Source: Arthrinium phaeospermum
Lineage: Eukaryota > Ascomycota > Sordariomycetes > Amphisphaeriales > Apiosporaceae
Length of the DNA: 64,000 nt
Direction: 5' to 3'
Assembly: GCA_006503535.1 (NCBI GenBank)
Contig: QYRS01000001.1
Location: 2,914,001-2,978,000, forward strand
Shown: in pieces, positions 34,735 through 46,612 of the stretch
Layout: every line of letters begins with the position of its first letter
Position numbering within the stretch: the first letter of the stretch is position 1
Translations under genes and position numbers: made by a program
Notes under the pieces: generated by a model
The model's input: the letters and a program-made list of their open reading frames with translations, nothing else
What the model was told of the DNA's origin: nothing
Databases searched by the model: none

Positions 34735-36177
34735 ATGCCCGACTTCTCTCAGCGCTTCCGGCGCTCCAAGAAGGGCGCCATGGGACCAGCTGCTTCTCCT
34801 GTCAGTGCCCCCTCCTCTGCGCGAACCTCCGCCGACGGACGAGCGACGACGCCCGCTCGCGATGCACCCCCGGCCCTCACTATCACAACCTCGACAACAC
34901 CGCCGCGATCGAGCCACAGCACGCAAAGCGCCACCAGCTTTCACCCGCCCAAATCCCCCTTTCGCAATTTCAAATTTCGCTCCTCACACAAGCGAGCGCG
35001 CTCCCCTGCTCCGGCGTCGCTGGCGCAGCCGTCCTCGCCGGCGCTCGTGAACCATGAGCACGACCCCAAGAATCGTACGGCCGGCCAGAGCGACGTCACC
35101 CAAGCTTCTAAACAAGGGGGCAGTTCAGGGGACGTGCGGCACAAGATCCCCGCGTTCTTGAACCAGTCCGTGCCGGAAATCGTCGCCAAATATAGCGAGA
35201 TCAACTGGATGGAGGGAGAGCGGACCATGCTGGGTACCCAAGACCCTTTGACGCATTCCCAGTATGCACCACTGAGCCCGATGTATCGCAACCTCGACCG
35301 GTACGGCAATGTCCAGCCATGGAACAGCAACCGAATCAAGCTCCAGGTGCCTGAAGGTGCCACAGACTACATCAACGCTTCACCAATCGTCTTGAAGTCC
35401 CCGTTGGATCCCAAGGAAAGGCCGCCGCACCGGTACATTGCCATGCAAGGCCCGAAAGGTAATACCACAGAGCACACTTGGCGCATGGTGGCAGAGCAAC
35501 TGCAAAGCCCTGCCGTAATTGTAATGCTCACGGAAACGCACGAGAAGAACATGGAGAAGTGCTTCCCGTACTACCCGCGACAAGTTGACGAGACGACAGA
35601 GCTGGGGGAAGCTGACGAGTTTGGCGACGGCTTTCGGGCGAATCTCAAATGTGTCTCGGTCGAAGAGAAAGCCGAGGGTGCAATTGTAATGCGCCAGCTG
35701 GCGTTGCACGTTGAGGGCCGGGACGAGGACATGGTGGTCTGGCACCTCCTGTACAAGAAATGGCCCGATTACGGAGTACCGGCACTGGAGGACATCGAAT
35801 CATTCTTCGAGCTCATGCGACTGTCGCGAGCCAAGAACGCCAGCCCGGACAACCCGCGCATTGTCCACTGCTCGGCAGGTGTCGGACGCAGCGGCACTTT
35901 CATTGCCCTGGAGCACCTGATGCGAGAGGTCGACTCAGGCGGTTTGGAGAAGTATGACGAGAAGAACGGGGGCGCGGATGCACCGGACCTGGTCTTCGAC
36001 ACGGTCAACACGCTTCGGGAGCAGCGGAGGATGATGGTCCAGGCCGAACCTCAGTTTTTGTTCATCTACCAGGTTCTCCGGAAGCAGTGGATGGAGAAGT
36101 ACAATGTGGTCGAGGAAGACGACGAGCCGGCCTCTAAGCGATTGGAAGTTGCCCATGACCCCTTTGTGGAGGACTAA
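34735..36177 (+). CDS. Protein tyrosine phosphatase (classical, non-receptor)
   Basis: Dephosphorylates phosphotyrosine in cytosolic or nuclear proteins; fungal relatives act on MAP kinases. A single exon gives 480 residues from MPDFSQRFRRSKK, the first ATG of the frame. Residues 1-140 are disordered and Ser/Pro/Thr-rich with basic patches. The catalytic domain covers about 150-465. It has a NxxKN-like substrate loop region (NSNRIKL, then DYINAS), the WPDYGVP loop with W343 and D345, the P-loop HCSAGVGRSGT with catalytic C379, and the Q-loop QAEPQFLFIY. All key residues are present, so it should be active. The C-terminus is acidic (VVEEDDEPASKR). No membrane segment is seen. It is likely an orthologue of the yeast Ptp1/fission-yeast Pyp-type enzymes; the exact class is uncertain. 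Confidence 0.93.
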   Translation: MPDFSQRFRRSKKGAMGPAASPVSAPSSARTSADGRATTPARDAPPALTITTSTTPPRSSHSTQSATSFHPPKSPFRNFKFRSSHKRARSPAPASLAQPSSPALVNHEHDPKNRTAGQSDVTQASKQGGSSGDVRHKIPAFLNQSVPEIVAKYSEINWMEGERTMLGTQDPLTHSQYAPLSPMYRNLDRYGNVQPWNSNRIKLQVPEGATDYINASPIVLKSPLDPKERPPHRYIAMQGPKGNTTEHTWRMVAEQLQSPAVIVMLTETHEKNMEKCFPYYPRQVDETTELGEADEFGDGFRANLKCVSVEEKAEGAIVMRQLALHVEGRDEDMVVWHLLYKKWPDYGVPALEDIESFFELMRLSRAKNASPDNPRIVHCSAGVGRSGTFIALEHLMREVDSGGLEKYDEKNGGADAPDLVFDTVNTLREQRRMMVQAEPQFLFIYQVLRKQWMEKYNVVEEDDEPASKRLEVAHDPFVED

Positions 36178-37366
36178 GCCCGCAGTCTCCCGGAGTGTCG
36201 ACTTTCGCACTCAAAGAAAAGCCGGTGAAATGACTATTGGGCCTGTCTACGCCACTTTCTTCCTCGTTTCGTTTCGGAGCAGGTGTATATTCGTTGCCGG
36301 GAAGCAGGAAGCCCGGTTTACTGGGATTGTATTTGGTTTTTGTTTCTGCCAACAAGCCAGGATGGCCGCCCTTCGGCGGCCTTGATACGAAATAGGAGTT
36401 CTGCGCAGAAAAGCAAGAATCACGTTATCTGATTTGCATTTGCATTTGGGGGTCGGAAAGGAGAACAATTCAGCATAGCGTGGTGCAGTCGATTAGGGCG
36501 GGTGATTTGGCAAGAGATGCATTTGTAACATGGTGGTGCACGGCGATTGCATCAGAAGAGGAGCGTTTGTGTAGCATTGGTCGGTATGGCCGGAAACGGG
36601 GGGAACGGTTCTCTTCAGTTTTAACTTCTTTCTCCTTTGCGCACGCACAAGCTTAGAGTCGAGTACGATAGCAAGCAGATGGACGATGGACGGATTGCAT
36701 GCATTTGAGATACCCCATTGCGCAGCACGGCTCGGTTCTTCCTCTCTCTTTCTCTGCGTTTCTCAGAGACAGACCCGAAAACTAGGAGACAGGATAATAG
36801 ATACACACACAACAGGGAGCAACGGCGACTCTGTTGACCACATGTACATATACCAATTCTATTCATTTGCAACTCATAACGAATGCCTCCAAGCAAATCA
36901 AATTATATTGTGCCAGACTTCCCGCCTTACTGAGGAGCGGACATGACTGAGGAGATATAGATGGTATATTGCAGGGGTCATGGTGTACTAATGGCGCGAC
37001 TTTAGGGATACTTTCAGCGAAGGAACTTACCCAGGTGAGTTTTGAAGGACGAGAGGAGCGAGACTATGCCTTTATGTTTGTCACCAAGAAGTCAAAGGCT
37101 ATTCGGCATTTCGCCGTTAACGAATGGCTGCAGCTATTGCGTCACGAAAGTGATGGCGGGGTAGGGCGATGGAGAGAGTTGGACGTACATAAATATGTAA
37201 TCATATGTCAACATCCAATAATACTTTATCAACCACCGATTTCTACTTGGTTATGATACTGTTTCTTACTCAAGTTCTGTAATCGGATTGTTTCGGTAGT
37301 CTTCAAATTCAGGGGTATATATACACGTGCTGCACATAATTACGTTGCCCGAGTTGCCCGAATAAG
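36178..37366. other. Intergenic with promoter of the DUF427 gene
   Basis: About 1.2 kb. The 3' end of the phosphatase lies on the left. On the right, TATATATA at 37317-37323 abuts CACGTG at 37324-37329, roughly 40 bp before the next start codon. No other gene seen. Confidence 0.5.
37317..37329 (+). promoter_or_regulatory. TATA box next to an E-box (CACGTG)
   Basis: A TATA run directly followed by the palindrome CACGTG, a recognition site for bHLH factors, close upstream of the DUF427 gene. The distance to the ATG is short, so the transcript leader would be very short. Confidence 0.45.
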
Positions 37367-38224
37367 ATGGCAAACCCCAAATCCCAACCAGACCTCCTGA
37401 AGCTCGGCGAGCGGCTCTTGCACCAGGGCCCCGTGAAGACGCTGCGGACCCCAAAGCGCGTCCGGATCCAGTTCGGCAACACCATCGTCGCCGACACCAC
37501 ATCGGCGCTCTACGTGTGGGAGCATGACTACTACCCCTTTTATTACGTGCCCCTGTCGGCATTCCAAGAGGGGCTTCTCAAACCCCAAGACGACGAATCA
37601 TCGTCTCCCTCGTCTTCCTCGCCATTCTACACGGCCAAGCTCACCGTAGGGGACCAGACCACGGACCGGGTCCTGGCGTTCGGCGCGGACCTGCCGCCCA
37701 ACAGCGCGGCCCGCGTCCTCGCCGGCCACGCGAGGGTCGAGTTCGCGGCCGCCGGCGTCGCCTGGTTCGAGGAGGACGAGCGCATCTACGTGCACCCGCG
37801 CGACCCCTACAAGCGCATCGACATCCTGTCGTCGACGCGGCCGGTGCGCGTCTTCGTCGGGGGCCGGCTGGTGGCCAGCGCGCCCTCGGCCATGCACCTA
37901 TACGAGACGGGGCTTCCCGTGCGGTACTACCTGCCGGCCACGTCGGTCGCGGGCCACTTGGAGCTGTTGCGTGACAGCGGGACGACGACGCAGTGTCCGT
38001 ACAAGGGGGAGGCGAACTACTATTCGGTCGTCTTGCCGCCGGAGAAGGGGAAGAGGGAGGGAAAGGAGGAGGGGGAGACGGTGGTCAAGGACGTGGTTTG
38101 GTATTATCGGACGCCTACGCATGAGAGCGCGCGGATCGCGGGGCTCCTCTGCTTCTACAACGAGAAGGTGGACATCGAGTTGGATGGGAAGATGCTGGAG
38201 AGGCCCAAGTCCATCTTTGCATGA
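37367..38224 (+). CDS. DUF427 domain protein
   Basis: Soluble protein of unknown biochemical role. A single exon encodes 285 residues with two DUF427-like units. The first (RVRIQFGNTIVADTTSALYVWEHDYYPFYYVP) holds the family's strand pattern of a small beta-barrel. The second (PVRVFVGGRLVASAPSAMHLYETGLPVRYYLP) repeats it, followed by TQCPYKGEANYYSVV and DVVWYYRTPTHESARIAGLLCFYNEKVDIELDG, the usual end. An acidic serine insert lies between the units (DDESSSPSSSSPF). Two-unit DUF427 proteins are common in fungi and bacteria. There is no signal peptide or membrane segment. The frame is intact and the codon bias strongly GC-ending. No neighbour suggests a pathway. Confidence 0.88.
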   Translation: MANPKSQPDLLKLGERLLHQGPVKTLRTPKRVRIQFGNTIVADTTSALYVWEHDYYPFYYVPLSAFQEGLLKPQDDESSSPSSSSPFYTAKLTVGDQTTDRVLAFGADLPPNSAARVLAGHARVEFAAAGVAWFEEDERIYVHPRDPYKRIDILSSTRPVRVFVGGRLVASAPSAMHLYETGLPVRYYLPATSVAGHLELLRDSGTTTQCPYKGEANYYSVVLPPEKGKREGKEEGETVVKDVVWYYRTPTHESARIAGLLCFYNEKVDIELDGKMLERPKSIFA

Positions 38225-38763
38225 AACTAGGGAACGCAAGTATAGGTTTGTGTGTATGTGCGCCGGTGAACCTAGGTAAAGTAATCAGCCGCCAGAGCGA
38301 ATATTGAGACTTTCGTTTCAGTTCGTATAATTGGACCGCATTCTTCAAGCGGGAGAAGGGATCAGATCGGATCAGATTGGGACATCGAGTCCATTGTCTT
38401 AGGTACGCGTATGCATGTACGCGCGCATGTGTGTAGGGGTCCATCTGCAGATGGGCTTTCACATTTACAGAATGTGTGTGTCACCCCGGACTTTCGACAT
38501 CTTAAGGCCGCCCTCGAACCGTGATACGGACACTGCATATGTGAGGCGAGGACGGTCACGTAGTTCTGTACAACACTGTAAGAGGACAGTAGCGTCTTTA
38601 GTCAGAGCTGACTACTTAAGCAGTCAAGTCGAGGACGAACGAATTACAAGCGACAAGACAACGAACAAGGAGATAACGGGAGAGACTGGACTGCGCGTGA
38701 GATGATACCTGTCAAGCATCAAGCTCACCGCATCCGGGTAAATGCAAAGAACTACCAAAGAGC

Positions 38764-38778
38764 CACACACACACACAC
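38764..38778. repeat. (CA)n dinucleotide run
   Basis: Seven and a half CA units in non-coding sequence. Simple microsatellite. Confidence 0.75.
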
Positions 38779-40809
38779 GCACACTCATCGGGGAAAAAGT
38801 GCCCTGGGGCCCCGGCATGGCAGGGTGACGACGGCACTGACGGACCTATCAAGGCGTGGTCGTTACTGTCCAGTTTAACCTCCCGGCCCGCCCGTCTGCA
38901 GCTGGGATTATACATTATGACAGATAAGCTTGCTGAGATGAGGTTGTGCAACGCTGATTTCTCGTGGCTAAATATATTAATCAAATGACGTCGTCGCCGC
39001 AACCGCAGCCGCCACCCCCTGGCAGCTGAAAAAAGACACGGTTTTGGGATGAACTGGTTCATTGCAGATCTTGGGCCTCGAGTCTTGCCAGAGATTGGGA
39101 TTGGCCATCGCATTTTCCTCCGACTGACTGTGCGGGAGACGCGGACCTTAAGTCCGACGGGCGTCGCGGACAACACCGAGGCGAACCAATACGAGTAGTC
39201 GGTTCTGTAGTCGGGTCGGATAGACGACCTGTTCTAGTCTCTAGTGTACGTAGATCTACCCTCCGAGGAGGACCCTGAAAACCCACCACCCTATCGGGGG
39301 ATATAGAATGCGTATTACTAGCTGTCCTCGAGTCGGGCACTTCGAGCTTGAACAACTAGTCTACGCCAAGCTGACCCAAGACAGCTTTTTAATCCCCTGG
39401 CTAGAGATGCAAGGCTCCGCAACGGCGCCGGCGAGCTGCTGATCGTAGGCAGGCAGGGTCTTGAGGGTCCCCTACTTGTGCGCCTTTCATTTTTACGAAG
39501 GGGGCGCACGGCATTACGGCTCGCCACAGATGGGGCGAGAATTCATATCACCCGACGCATGCCGCACGCAGATTTTACACACTCAAGAGTGAAGCGAGGT
39601 AAGTGGTGTAAGATGATGGCATTCTATTCCGGGATGGGAACGCGCACGGTTGTTGCTGGGTTACATTCTATCCCGCGTGCTGCACGTGTTGGATACAGCC
39701 GGCTGGGTTGGGATTCGGTGCAATCGCTCTTCTTCACAAGAACCGGGGCTCGTTCCCCAGATTCAACCCATCCCGTCGGTACAATACTGATTTCGGAAGC
39801 AAGTACACTACGTGCTACTGCTGACTTCCAAGCGACCGCTGGAATAAGCCATACTGTGCCCGCTAAATAGAAAACTCCGTGTAGGTATCTCGGCGGAATG
39901 TCGCTGAATGAACCACGAGTGAAGCGGCCGCCTCTTGTTTCCATCTGAAAGTCGGGTTCATTTCCTCCCCCACTCATCAGTCCGGCCTCGTCAATATTGG
40001 TAGCTTCCGAGACGATTCTAGCCGGCTTCTGTGGACACGCTGGTTGTGGAGACGCCGAGTCTTTTGGGGACTCTGCCAGTTCGTCTCATAAAAAAAAATC
40101 ATGCCACCGACCGACCGGTTGGGAGCTCGCAGCTTGGTTCAGAAGCCACGCGATGGAAGGGCGCCAGCAGAAGCTAATAAATTGGAGTAACGTGGCCGGC
40201 CTTCGATCAGCGCTGCATGTGATGGATCAATGGGTATCGCCAAAGTACCTACTGAATTGGACGAGGAGACACTAGCAGCTCTAGTTTACAGGTGCCGCCC
40301 AGCTTGCCTACAGGGCTACAGGTGACAGGGTCCATTGGGTATGGGATGGTATGGATGAGCGAGATGAAGAAAATGCATCCCTTCTTGTAGCAGAAGAAGG
40401 AATTCTGACGCTGCCGCCATATGCGTGCCATTGTTGCAGACCGCAGTTCAAATAGTAGTAGGTGCCTGGTAGACAGACGAAAATGTGACAGCTCGACGGC
40501 GCGAATGCCCGTCCACTTGCTGGAATGGAATGTAAAGATGGTACGCATGTTCGTCCCAATCTGGCCGGCTGCTGAAAACTGGGGAGCACTACTGCCCAGA
40601 CAGCGCAGACTACCGATTTTTTTCTTCGAGCTGCAGCCAGCAGAAGCTCCAATCCCTGGAATGCCCACCCCAGAATTGACCAAGCAAGCAAGCGAGCGAG
40701 CTACCTGCCTGCATGGCATGGCATTGCCGGACACCTGGACCTGCCTACCACTACTACCACTTACCTTTCCCGCCGAACCGAGGGCCGGCCTTGCGAAAGC
40801 GATGTCGCT

Positions 40810-40839
40810 CTGTCGCCCTGTCGCCCTGTCGCCCTGTCG
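40810..40839. repeat. 8-nt tandem repeat (CTGTCGCC)
   Basis: Three perfect copies and most of a fourth. It lies in non-coding DNA and has no known role. Confidence 0.8.
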
Positions 40840-41674
40840 TTCGCTCTGCGACAACCAACCCAGGATATGCCACCCACACACCTACCTAGGTGAAATGCTG
40901 GGTACTACGGTCTAAACCTGTCACCCTGTCTGTCCCGAGGCTGGGTGACGATGACAACTGAGAGAAGAAGTGCACATTTGACATGGAAACAGGGCAGCGC
41001 ATAATCCACGGGAAAGTACATATGTTTTGAAGGAGGGGCTTACAAGTTGCAGCAGACAGGGAAGGCCGTGCATGATGCCGGCTAGCGGCAGATGCAGCCA
41101 AGCTTTGGTATGGACTGATCACGAAGTTCCAGACATCGGAGATGGTGGTTTCTTCATTTCCTCGCTCGCGCGCAGGAAAGTGAGAAAGAGAGCCGGTCAG
41201 TGGCATCGCCAGGGCTGTTGCTTTTACTTGTATGGGGAGAATGTAAAAGATCGTTATCGATCTTAGCCCGTCACTTGCTTCCATGAGAATAGCATGTTGC
41301 TCGACTTCAATTGACTTGGTTGGGGGTGGATGGGCAGTATTGAAAGCTTGTTTGTCTACGTTGCAATATCCCAACTACCTATTGTACAAGCCGGTCAAGA
41401 TCTGACTGCTGGGGATCAAATCAAACAACCTCTCTTTGGTGACATCGAGATCTTGTCAGCTTGGGACCTCCCCCGGTTATTATATTAACCGCCTTGGACA
41501 CGATTCGCTGTCTGCCAGGTTGGGTGTAGGGATTTGAGCCGACTTGCGGAGCTGGGGGAGCCTGGCCGGATTCTCGTCCCCCTGAAGCCATTCCGATATT
41601 TCCCCCGTCCCTCTCACATCACTTACGACGAGCAGCTCAGCTATGCGTGCCACCTGTGTTGTCATTGTCATCCG

Positions 41675-41677
<3 letters not shown>

Positions 41678-41705
<28 letters not shown>
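41678..41705. repeat. (ATGT)7 tetranucleotide microsatellite
   Basis: Seven perfect units, followed by degenerate GTAC/GCAC units. A likely length-variable locus. Confidence 0.9.
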
Positions 41706-41706
<1 letters not shown>

Positions 41707-43373
41707 CGTACGCACGCCTCAGCCGTATGCATCCCAGCCGGACACCCATGTGTATTGCCCTGCCTCCCCATTTCCGTTGTACGAGGAAGTCCGGTTCATT
41801 TGCTCGTTCAATTCGGCCCTGTTTCGCGTGATTCCTGCCTCCCCCGTCCCAAAGCCCGCCCCAACTCCGAACGATTCTGATGCCGCTTCTGGATAGAAGC
41901 CCCCCATCCCTCCCAATAATCTGCAACGAGACCTCAGCACGGGTGGATAGGCATGCGTATGCACATATGCTGCCGGTCTTCATATTCAAGTCTTGGGTGC
42001 CATTTATCTATCGAAGTGTCTTTTAGCAATACATTTGTATACAATGCATTCTATTATCCTATATGCACCGTAACCTTATAACTGCTTACAGACATGTAGG
42101 TACTTGTATACTGGTAGGAGGTGACCCCGGCAAGCAAGTCATCATCCACATGTTCTAGACCTATACCGATATATAAGCACATCACCAATATTTGCCCCAG
42201 AAGGAGGAGCAGCTACCCTCTCTATATCTCTATCCTCGTCAATGCGTGAAAATTGCGGCTCTGTCCACTCCGCACCAGTGTCACATTTCAACATCGAGTG
42301 TTTTCTCAACTGAGCGCCGCCGCAGAAAGCTGGCGTGCTGACTGACAGGAACCTTAATCGAACGATACGGGCACCCTCGAACTGCTCAAATCCTCTCGAC
42401 TCGTCTGATCTCTCTATTAGTTCCTTTCGTGTTTTCACATGTCTTTTCGCACGGCACCTACCTACGCGTACGACACCTAGTTCTTGATACACATATAGAT
42501 ACATACTTAGGAGACAGATATATCGGGTACTCAGCCTGCCAAACTGGACCACCTAACCCACCAGCGAAACAAACTGGCAAAACTCTTTCACCACCCGCTG
42601 ACTCAAACTGTCACTAAACAACACCTTTTCTCACCTCTGGCCTCAACCCCTCGTCCTAGCCGTGTCTATTACGTACAACGACACCCACCGGGAAAGACCC
42701 CTGGACCCGTTTACGAGCTCTACGGCGAGATTCCACCATCCACCTAGCTTGTTCACAGTTAAGAGGGGCGGGGTGGGCCGTTCTAGCACCGCCATCGAAA
42801 ACCCAAGCGCCGAGTCGCCGGTACATCTCAAGTAGGTTTTTTTTTTCTGGGAGGGGAGGGGAAGAAGATCGAAGGTGCCGAGCTGGGAATTGATTGACAA
42901 ATGGAACTGGTCTGATTGGGATTTGGAAGAGCTGCCCCTCCATCGCACAATTGCACACCAGATATCCGGGCACTTTCTCGTTGGGCAAGCCAGCCAGGCC
43001 CCGTCCGGTGGCAGCCCAGGCTGTCTAGTCGACCCCCGGAGGCATTGCCGGAACTTAATTAAGAGTAGGCGCGGCACTATTCCCTACAACGGGCAGTGGT
43101 CGAGTTCAGGGCAGATCCTGGGAGAAACAATTCTGGGGACAGGCCCGGCCAAGGATTCGAGCAATAATAATCCGGCAAAAAACAAGCTGGTGTCTTTTAT
43201 TTTATTTTATTTTCCGTCCCTATTGGAAACTGTGTTTGGGTGGAGAGCCGAAAGAGCAAGGTACGAAAAGGAACGATCTATTACCGACTAAAACCATCAT
43301 ACATCCCATTGCATTACATTGACCTACGCTCACTCGCTCGCACCTCTTCTCGCCCATGGTTGCTCCTCCACCA

Positions 43374-43400
43374 GCACCAAGCACCAAGCACCAAGCACCA
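43374..43400. repeat. 7-nt tandem repeat (GCACCAA)
   Basis: Nearly four perfect copies upstream of the folliculin homologue, in the presumed promoter or leader. Confidence 0.8.
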
Positions 43401-43605
43401 CCATTCACACCCGACCCGGCCTTGCTCACTCTCCCTCCTTCGCACCGCTGACCGACCACGAACCCCCTAGCTCGGGAGGAGAAGGAGGAAAGGGAGTGCG
43501 GGAAGAAAGGTGCACAAACGGGGTTTTGTGACGGCGATATCTGGCACGCACCACACTCCATCACCCACCACCAACATAGCTCTGCATACCTACCGACGAC
43601 GACTT

Positions 43606-43630
43606 ACACACACCCACACCCACACCCACA
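43606..43630. repeat. CA-rich repeat with CCCACA units
   Basis: Starts as ACAC and continues as three CCCACA units. In the presumed promoter of the folliculin homologue. Confidence 0.7.
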
Positions 43631-44094
43631 TACTCTTACTTATATATATGCTACCACCAAAATCTGGCCACATCCGGCGCATTACTCGACCAACCCTACC
43701 CAATCCCAACCCAACCGGTCAAGGCGGTCTGCAGGCGGAGGAGTGGAGGGATTACTAAAGCAGACGCGAACGACGAAGAAGCAAGTAAGAGAGGCGGAAT
43801 CTTACACGTCCACCCTCCCACCCAATCTCGGCTGCTTATGCGCTGGGGGAAGCAGGCAGTCACCAAGATCGGGAAACGCAGCAGCAGCAACGGCAGCAAC
43901 AGAAGGCGAGGAACAAGCACCAGATCAAATACGGGGGGCGCCGCCTCTTATCCTTACCTGCATCAATCACCTTGCCGACCTGTCGCATCCTCCCAATCGG
44001 ATAGGTCGCGTGCGACTTGGGCGGCCTACAAGTGAGAAAGCACTGCACCACCACCGCTGAGGAAGAAAAGAAAAAAGAACCAGTAGCAGACGTC

Positions 44095-46612
44095 ATGGCT
44101 TCCATAGTAAGTAACCATGTTTGATTTTGGAGGCTTCTGATTTGTCTTTGCTCCCTCCCCCACGCAATGCTACATGCCAGTGGTTTTTTTTATCTTTTCA
44201 CCGCCTCGAGCAAGAGCCCATGACACGGCAATTGATTTGATCGATGTTCTGATGCTCCCTAATGTCCCTTTTTCCCCCCACGCCACGTTGCGGCCCTGTC
44301 ACTGTCACCGTCACCTCCAATCCCAGCGGCCCCCGGTCCTTTGGGTCAGCTCGGCCTTGTCTCGTCGCTTGCACTCACCTCAATTTCCTTTTGGTGCCCT
44401 GGGCCAATCTGACGGCACGGCGCGAGGCGTGTGCGCGCCGTCTCACCTACACTTGCTACTATGGCGCATTTATTGCTTACCCCTACCTGGCTGGCTTATT
44501 GCTTACTCTGTCTGGCAAGAGAAGGTAGTAAGAAGTAGTAGCCACTGGGGGCGGAACAGCTGAAGCAGCAAGTAGCAGCAGCAGCGAAGAAAGAAGGAGA
44601 TGACGATGATGATGAGGAAAACGAAGATTACAATGTGTGTTTTTTTCTTATCCCACCCTGGACCTAGTTGGCCCCCCTTGCGCGGATGACGTCCCGGAAG
44701 CTTGTCGCGTCTCAAACTCAGTATTTCCATCCATCTCCTTCCTATTGCCGTTTGGTGTGTTGTTTGACACCAAACGCACCGATCGTTGGCATCCCTCCCT
44801 TTGATTGACCCAGCGGTCGGACATGCCCTAGAATCAAAAGAATGTTCCACGTTTGACAGGGCTCTTCTTCAGCGCACTTATATGATCTGATCTATGCCCC
44901 CCCTTCCCCCCAACATGTCCAAATGCTTAACTGCCCAAACACTCTCGTCACTCTGTAGTCCATCGCCATGGTGGTCACACATCGACCGCCGACTTCTGAC
45001 CCCTTACTGACATCCCACATCCAGCTTTGCTTGGCGCATTACTGCGATCTGCATGGCCCGACGCCCTTAATGGTGACTGAGGGTCTCCCGGTCCCATGCT
45101 CTCATTGTTACGATGATCGTCCGGACCAGGGTCGACCGCAGACTAGCGCGGTCCCGGCCGCGCAGCCCAACAACCTGAACGACGCCATGCGCAAGATGCA
45201 ATTGTCGACATCGCGGAGCTCTAGCTTACCGGCTTCGGAACAAGAAGCGCAAGTCCATCGCGATCGCGCAGCCGTACGGCGCACAACTTCGAAATTGTCT
45301 ACCAGCAAACAAGCAGTTTCGGCAACCTCAGCCATAGAAACGCCGCCGCAGAGCCCGCGCAAAGCACCCGAGGCGCCGTCACATGACGCGCATTCAAGGA
45401 CCGACCCGAACTTCCGGCGCACTTACGACCCCGACGTAACCAAAAATGCAAGCCCTGCCAGAACTGCGCACTCACACTGCCAAAGCGCCAAGAAAGCAAT
45501 GGCAGTTGCGATCAAGATAAGAAAGGCAGCTCTCCAGCCGAGCCGCGCGGCCCGACTCTACGTACCCGGACACCGTATGCGCGTGTTTACGGTGGTTCGA
45601 GCAGGGATGCGAGCCCACCCAACTCGAATCCTCAATCATCATGCGCATCGGACGAAGAGGACGTCGAGGTCTCACCGACTGATGCTTCGCGCGCCCTACA
45701 ACACTCCGTCGTCCGGTGACTTCGGCTTCGCAATCGAGTGTCTCGTCCAAGTCGAGCCTCCAGTCGCACACGCACTATCTCGACTATACCAGCACTCACG
45801 AGCCTCAAATAGCCAATACTTACTCCATCGTGAGAGCGTCATGCTTGCGCACCCTCTCCTTTGAGACCTTACCTCGTAGGCCTGAGCATGCGTCCAGCCA
45901 CTCTGCCTCCATGGGCCACCCAGCCGTTAACGCCATGTCCTCTGGGACGCACTCCTCTTTCGCATCGTCGTCATCTGCCGCACTGTCCCATCACAATGCG
46001 CCGGCGTCGCAGTCTTCAGGCGGCCCGATCTTTTTCGGCGATCCGCTCGCAGGCTACACCACAGCCTTCATCTTTCGCATACCTGACCGTCACGCGCGAG
46101 GCAGGAGACGGGTCTACGCCTTCTTGGCCCTGTCGACGCATCGCGAGCGCGTTGCCATGAAGGCCTTCAACTTCCTCTCGGTTAAGTTCCAGGAACTTGC
46201 AGACTGGATTGTAAGGCTTGCTGAAGTAGAGGCGGAGCGCGAGCGCGAGCGCGAGGAGGAGAACTCGCCCATCACTAGTCTTCAGTCCCAGTATACCAAC
46301 GGGGCATATGGCGGAGGCGGCAGGAGCAACGGCGATGCGCCTGGGCCCCGAGATAGTGGTATTGGGCTCGGTGGAGGCTCCTTTGACCGCGAGAAGCCGG
46401 ATCGGGATAGCGGGAGCAGCTTCTTGTCAGGCGGCAGTCGGAGCGGCTTCATCCAACGCATGGGCAGTATGGGTGGTTCGATGGGTCCCGGCGGGTTCGC
46501 TCCTAAGGCTCGCGGCCTGGCGGAGCTGGTCGGCCTGCCGGATTTCTTTATCGAGTTGCACGCCAAGTTCGTGACGCTCTTGCTAGAACTGTCCGTCGTG
46601 ATGGGGTCGTAG
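44095..46612 (+). CDS. Folliculin/Lst7 homologue, two apparent frame breaks
   Basis: Vacuole-associated longin/DENN-type protein; yeast Lst7 works with Lst4 as a GAP for the Rag GTPase Gtr2 in amino acid signalling to TORC1. My model has a four-codon first exon, 44095-44106 (ATGGCTTCCATA), donor GTAAGT, a 918-nt intron with branch site ACTGAC and acceptor ATCCAG, then exon 2 from 45025. The spliced start MASILCLAHYCDLHGP fits the folliculin N-terminus. TPLMVTEGLPVPCSHC follows, then a Ser-rich linker, C-x2-C-type cysteines (KPCQNC), DYTSTHEP, IFFGDPLAGYTTAFIFRIPD, VYAFLALSTHRERVAM and the end LVGLPDFFIELHAKF. Frame breaks lie at the A5 run 45442-45446 and near 45690-45715. Each needs one missing base, giving about 533 residues. 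The alternative start at 44968 would add an unrelated tail. Confidence 0.75.

Larger units (their letters stand above)
38225..44094. other. Gene-poor tract of about 5.9 kb
   Basis: I find no convincing gene in the longest gene-free stretch of the window. The frames reach about 210 codons, but they overlap on opposite strands and lack family motifs. Several short tandem repeats are scattered through it (38764, 40810, 41678, 43374, 43606). The right part (about 43300-44094) is C/A-rich and looks like the promoter and leader of the folliculin homologue. A transcribed non-coding RNA cannot be excluded. Confidence 0.45.

Noticed and set aside
39624..39977. 117-codon minus-strand frame with a hydrophobic middle
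   Set aside because: Looks partly protein-like (FYLAGTVWLIPAVAW), but there is no family, no neighbouring exon and no second line of support.
40249..40915. Overlapping frames of 210 codons (-) and 164 codons (+)
   Set aside because: They overlap on opposite strands, include a simple tandem repeat and resemble no protein family.
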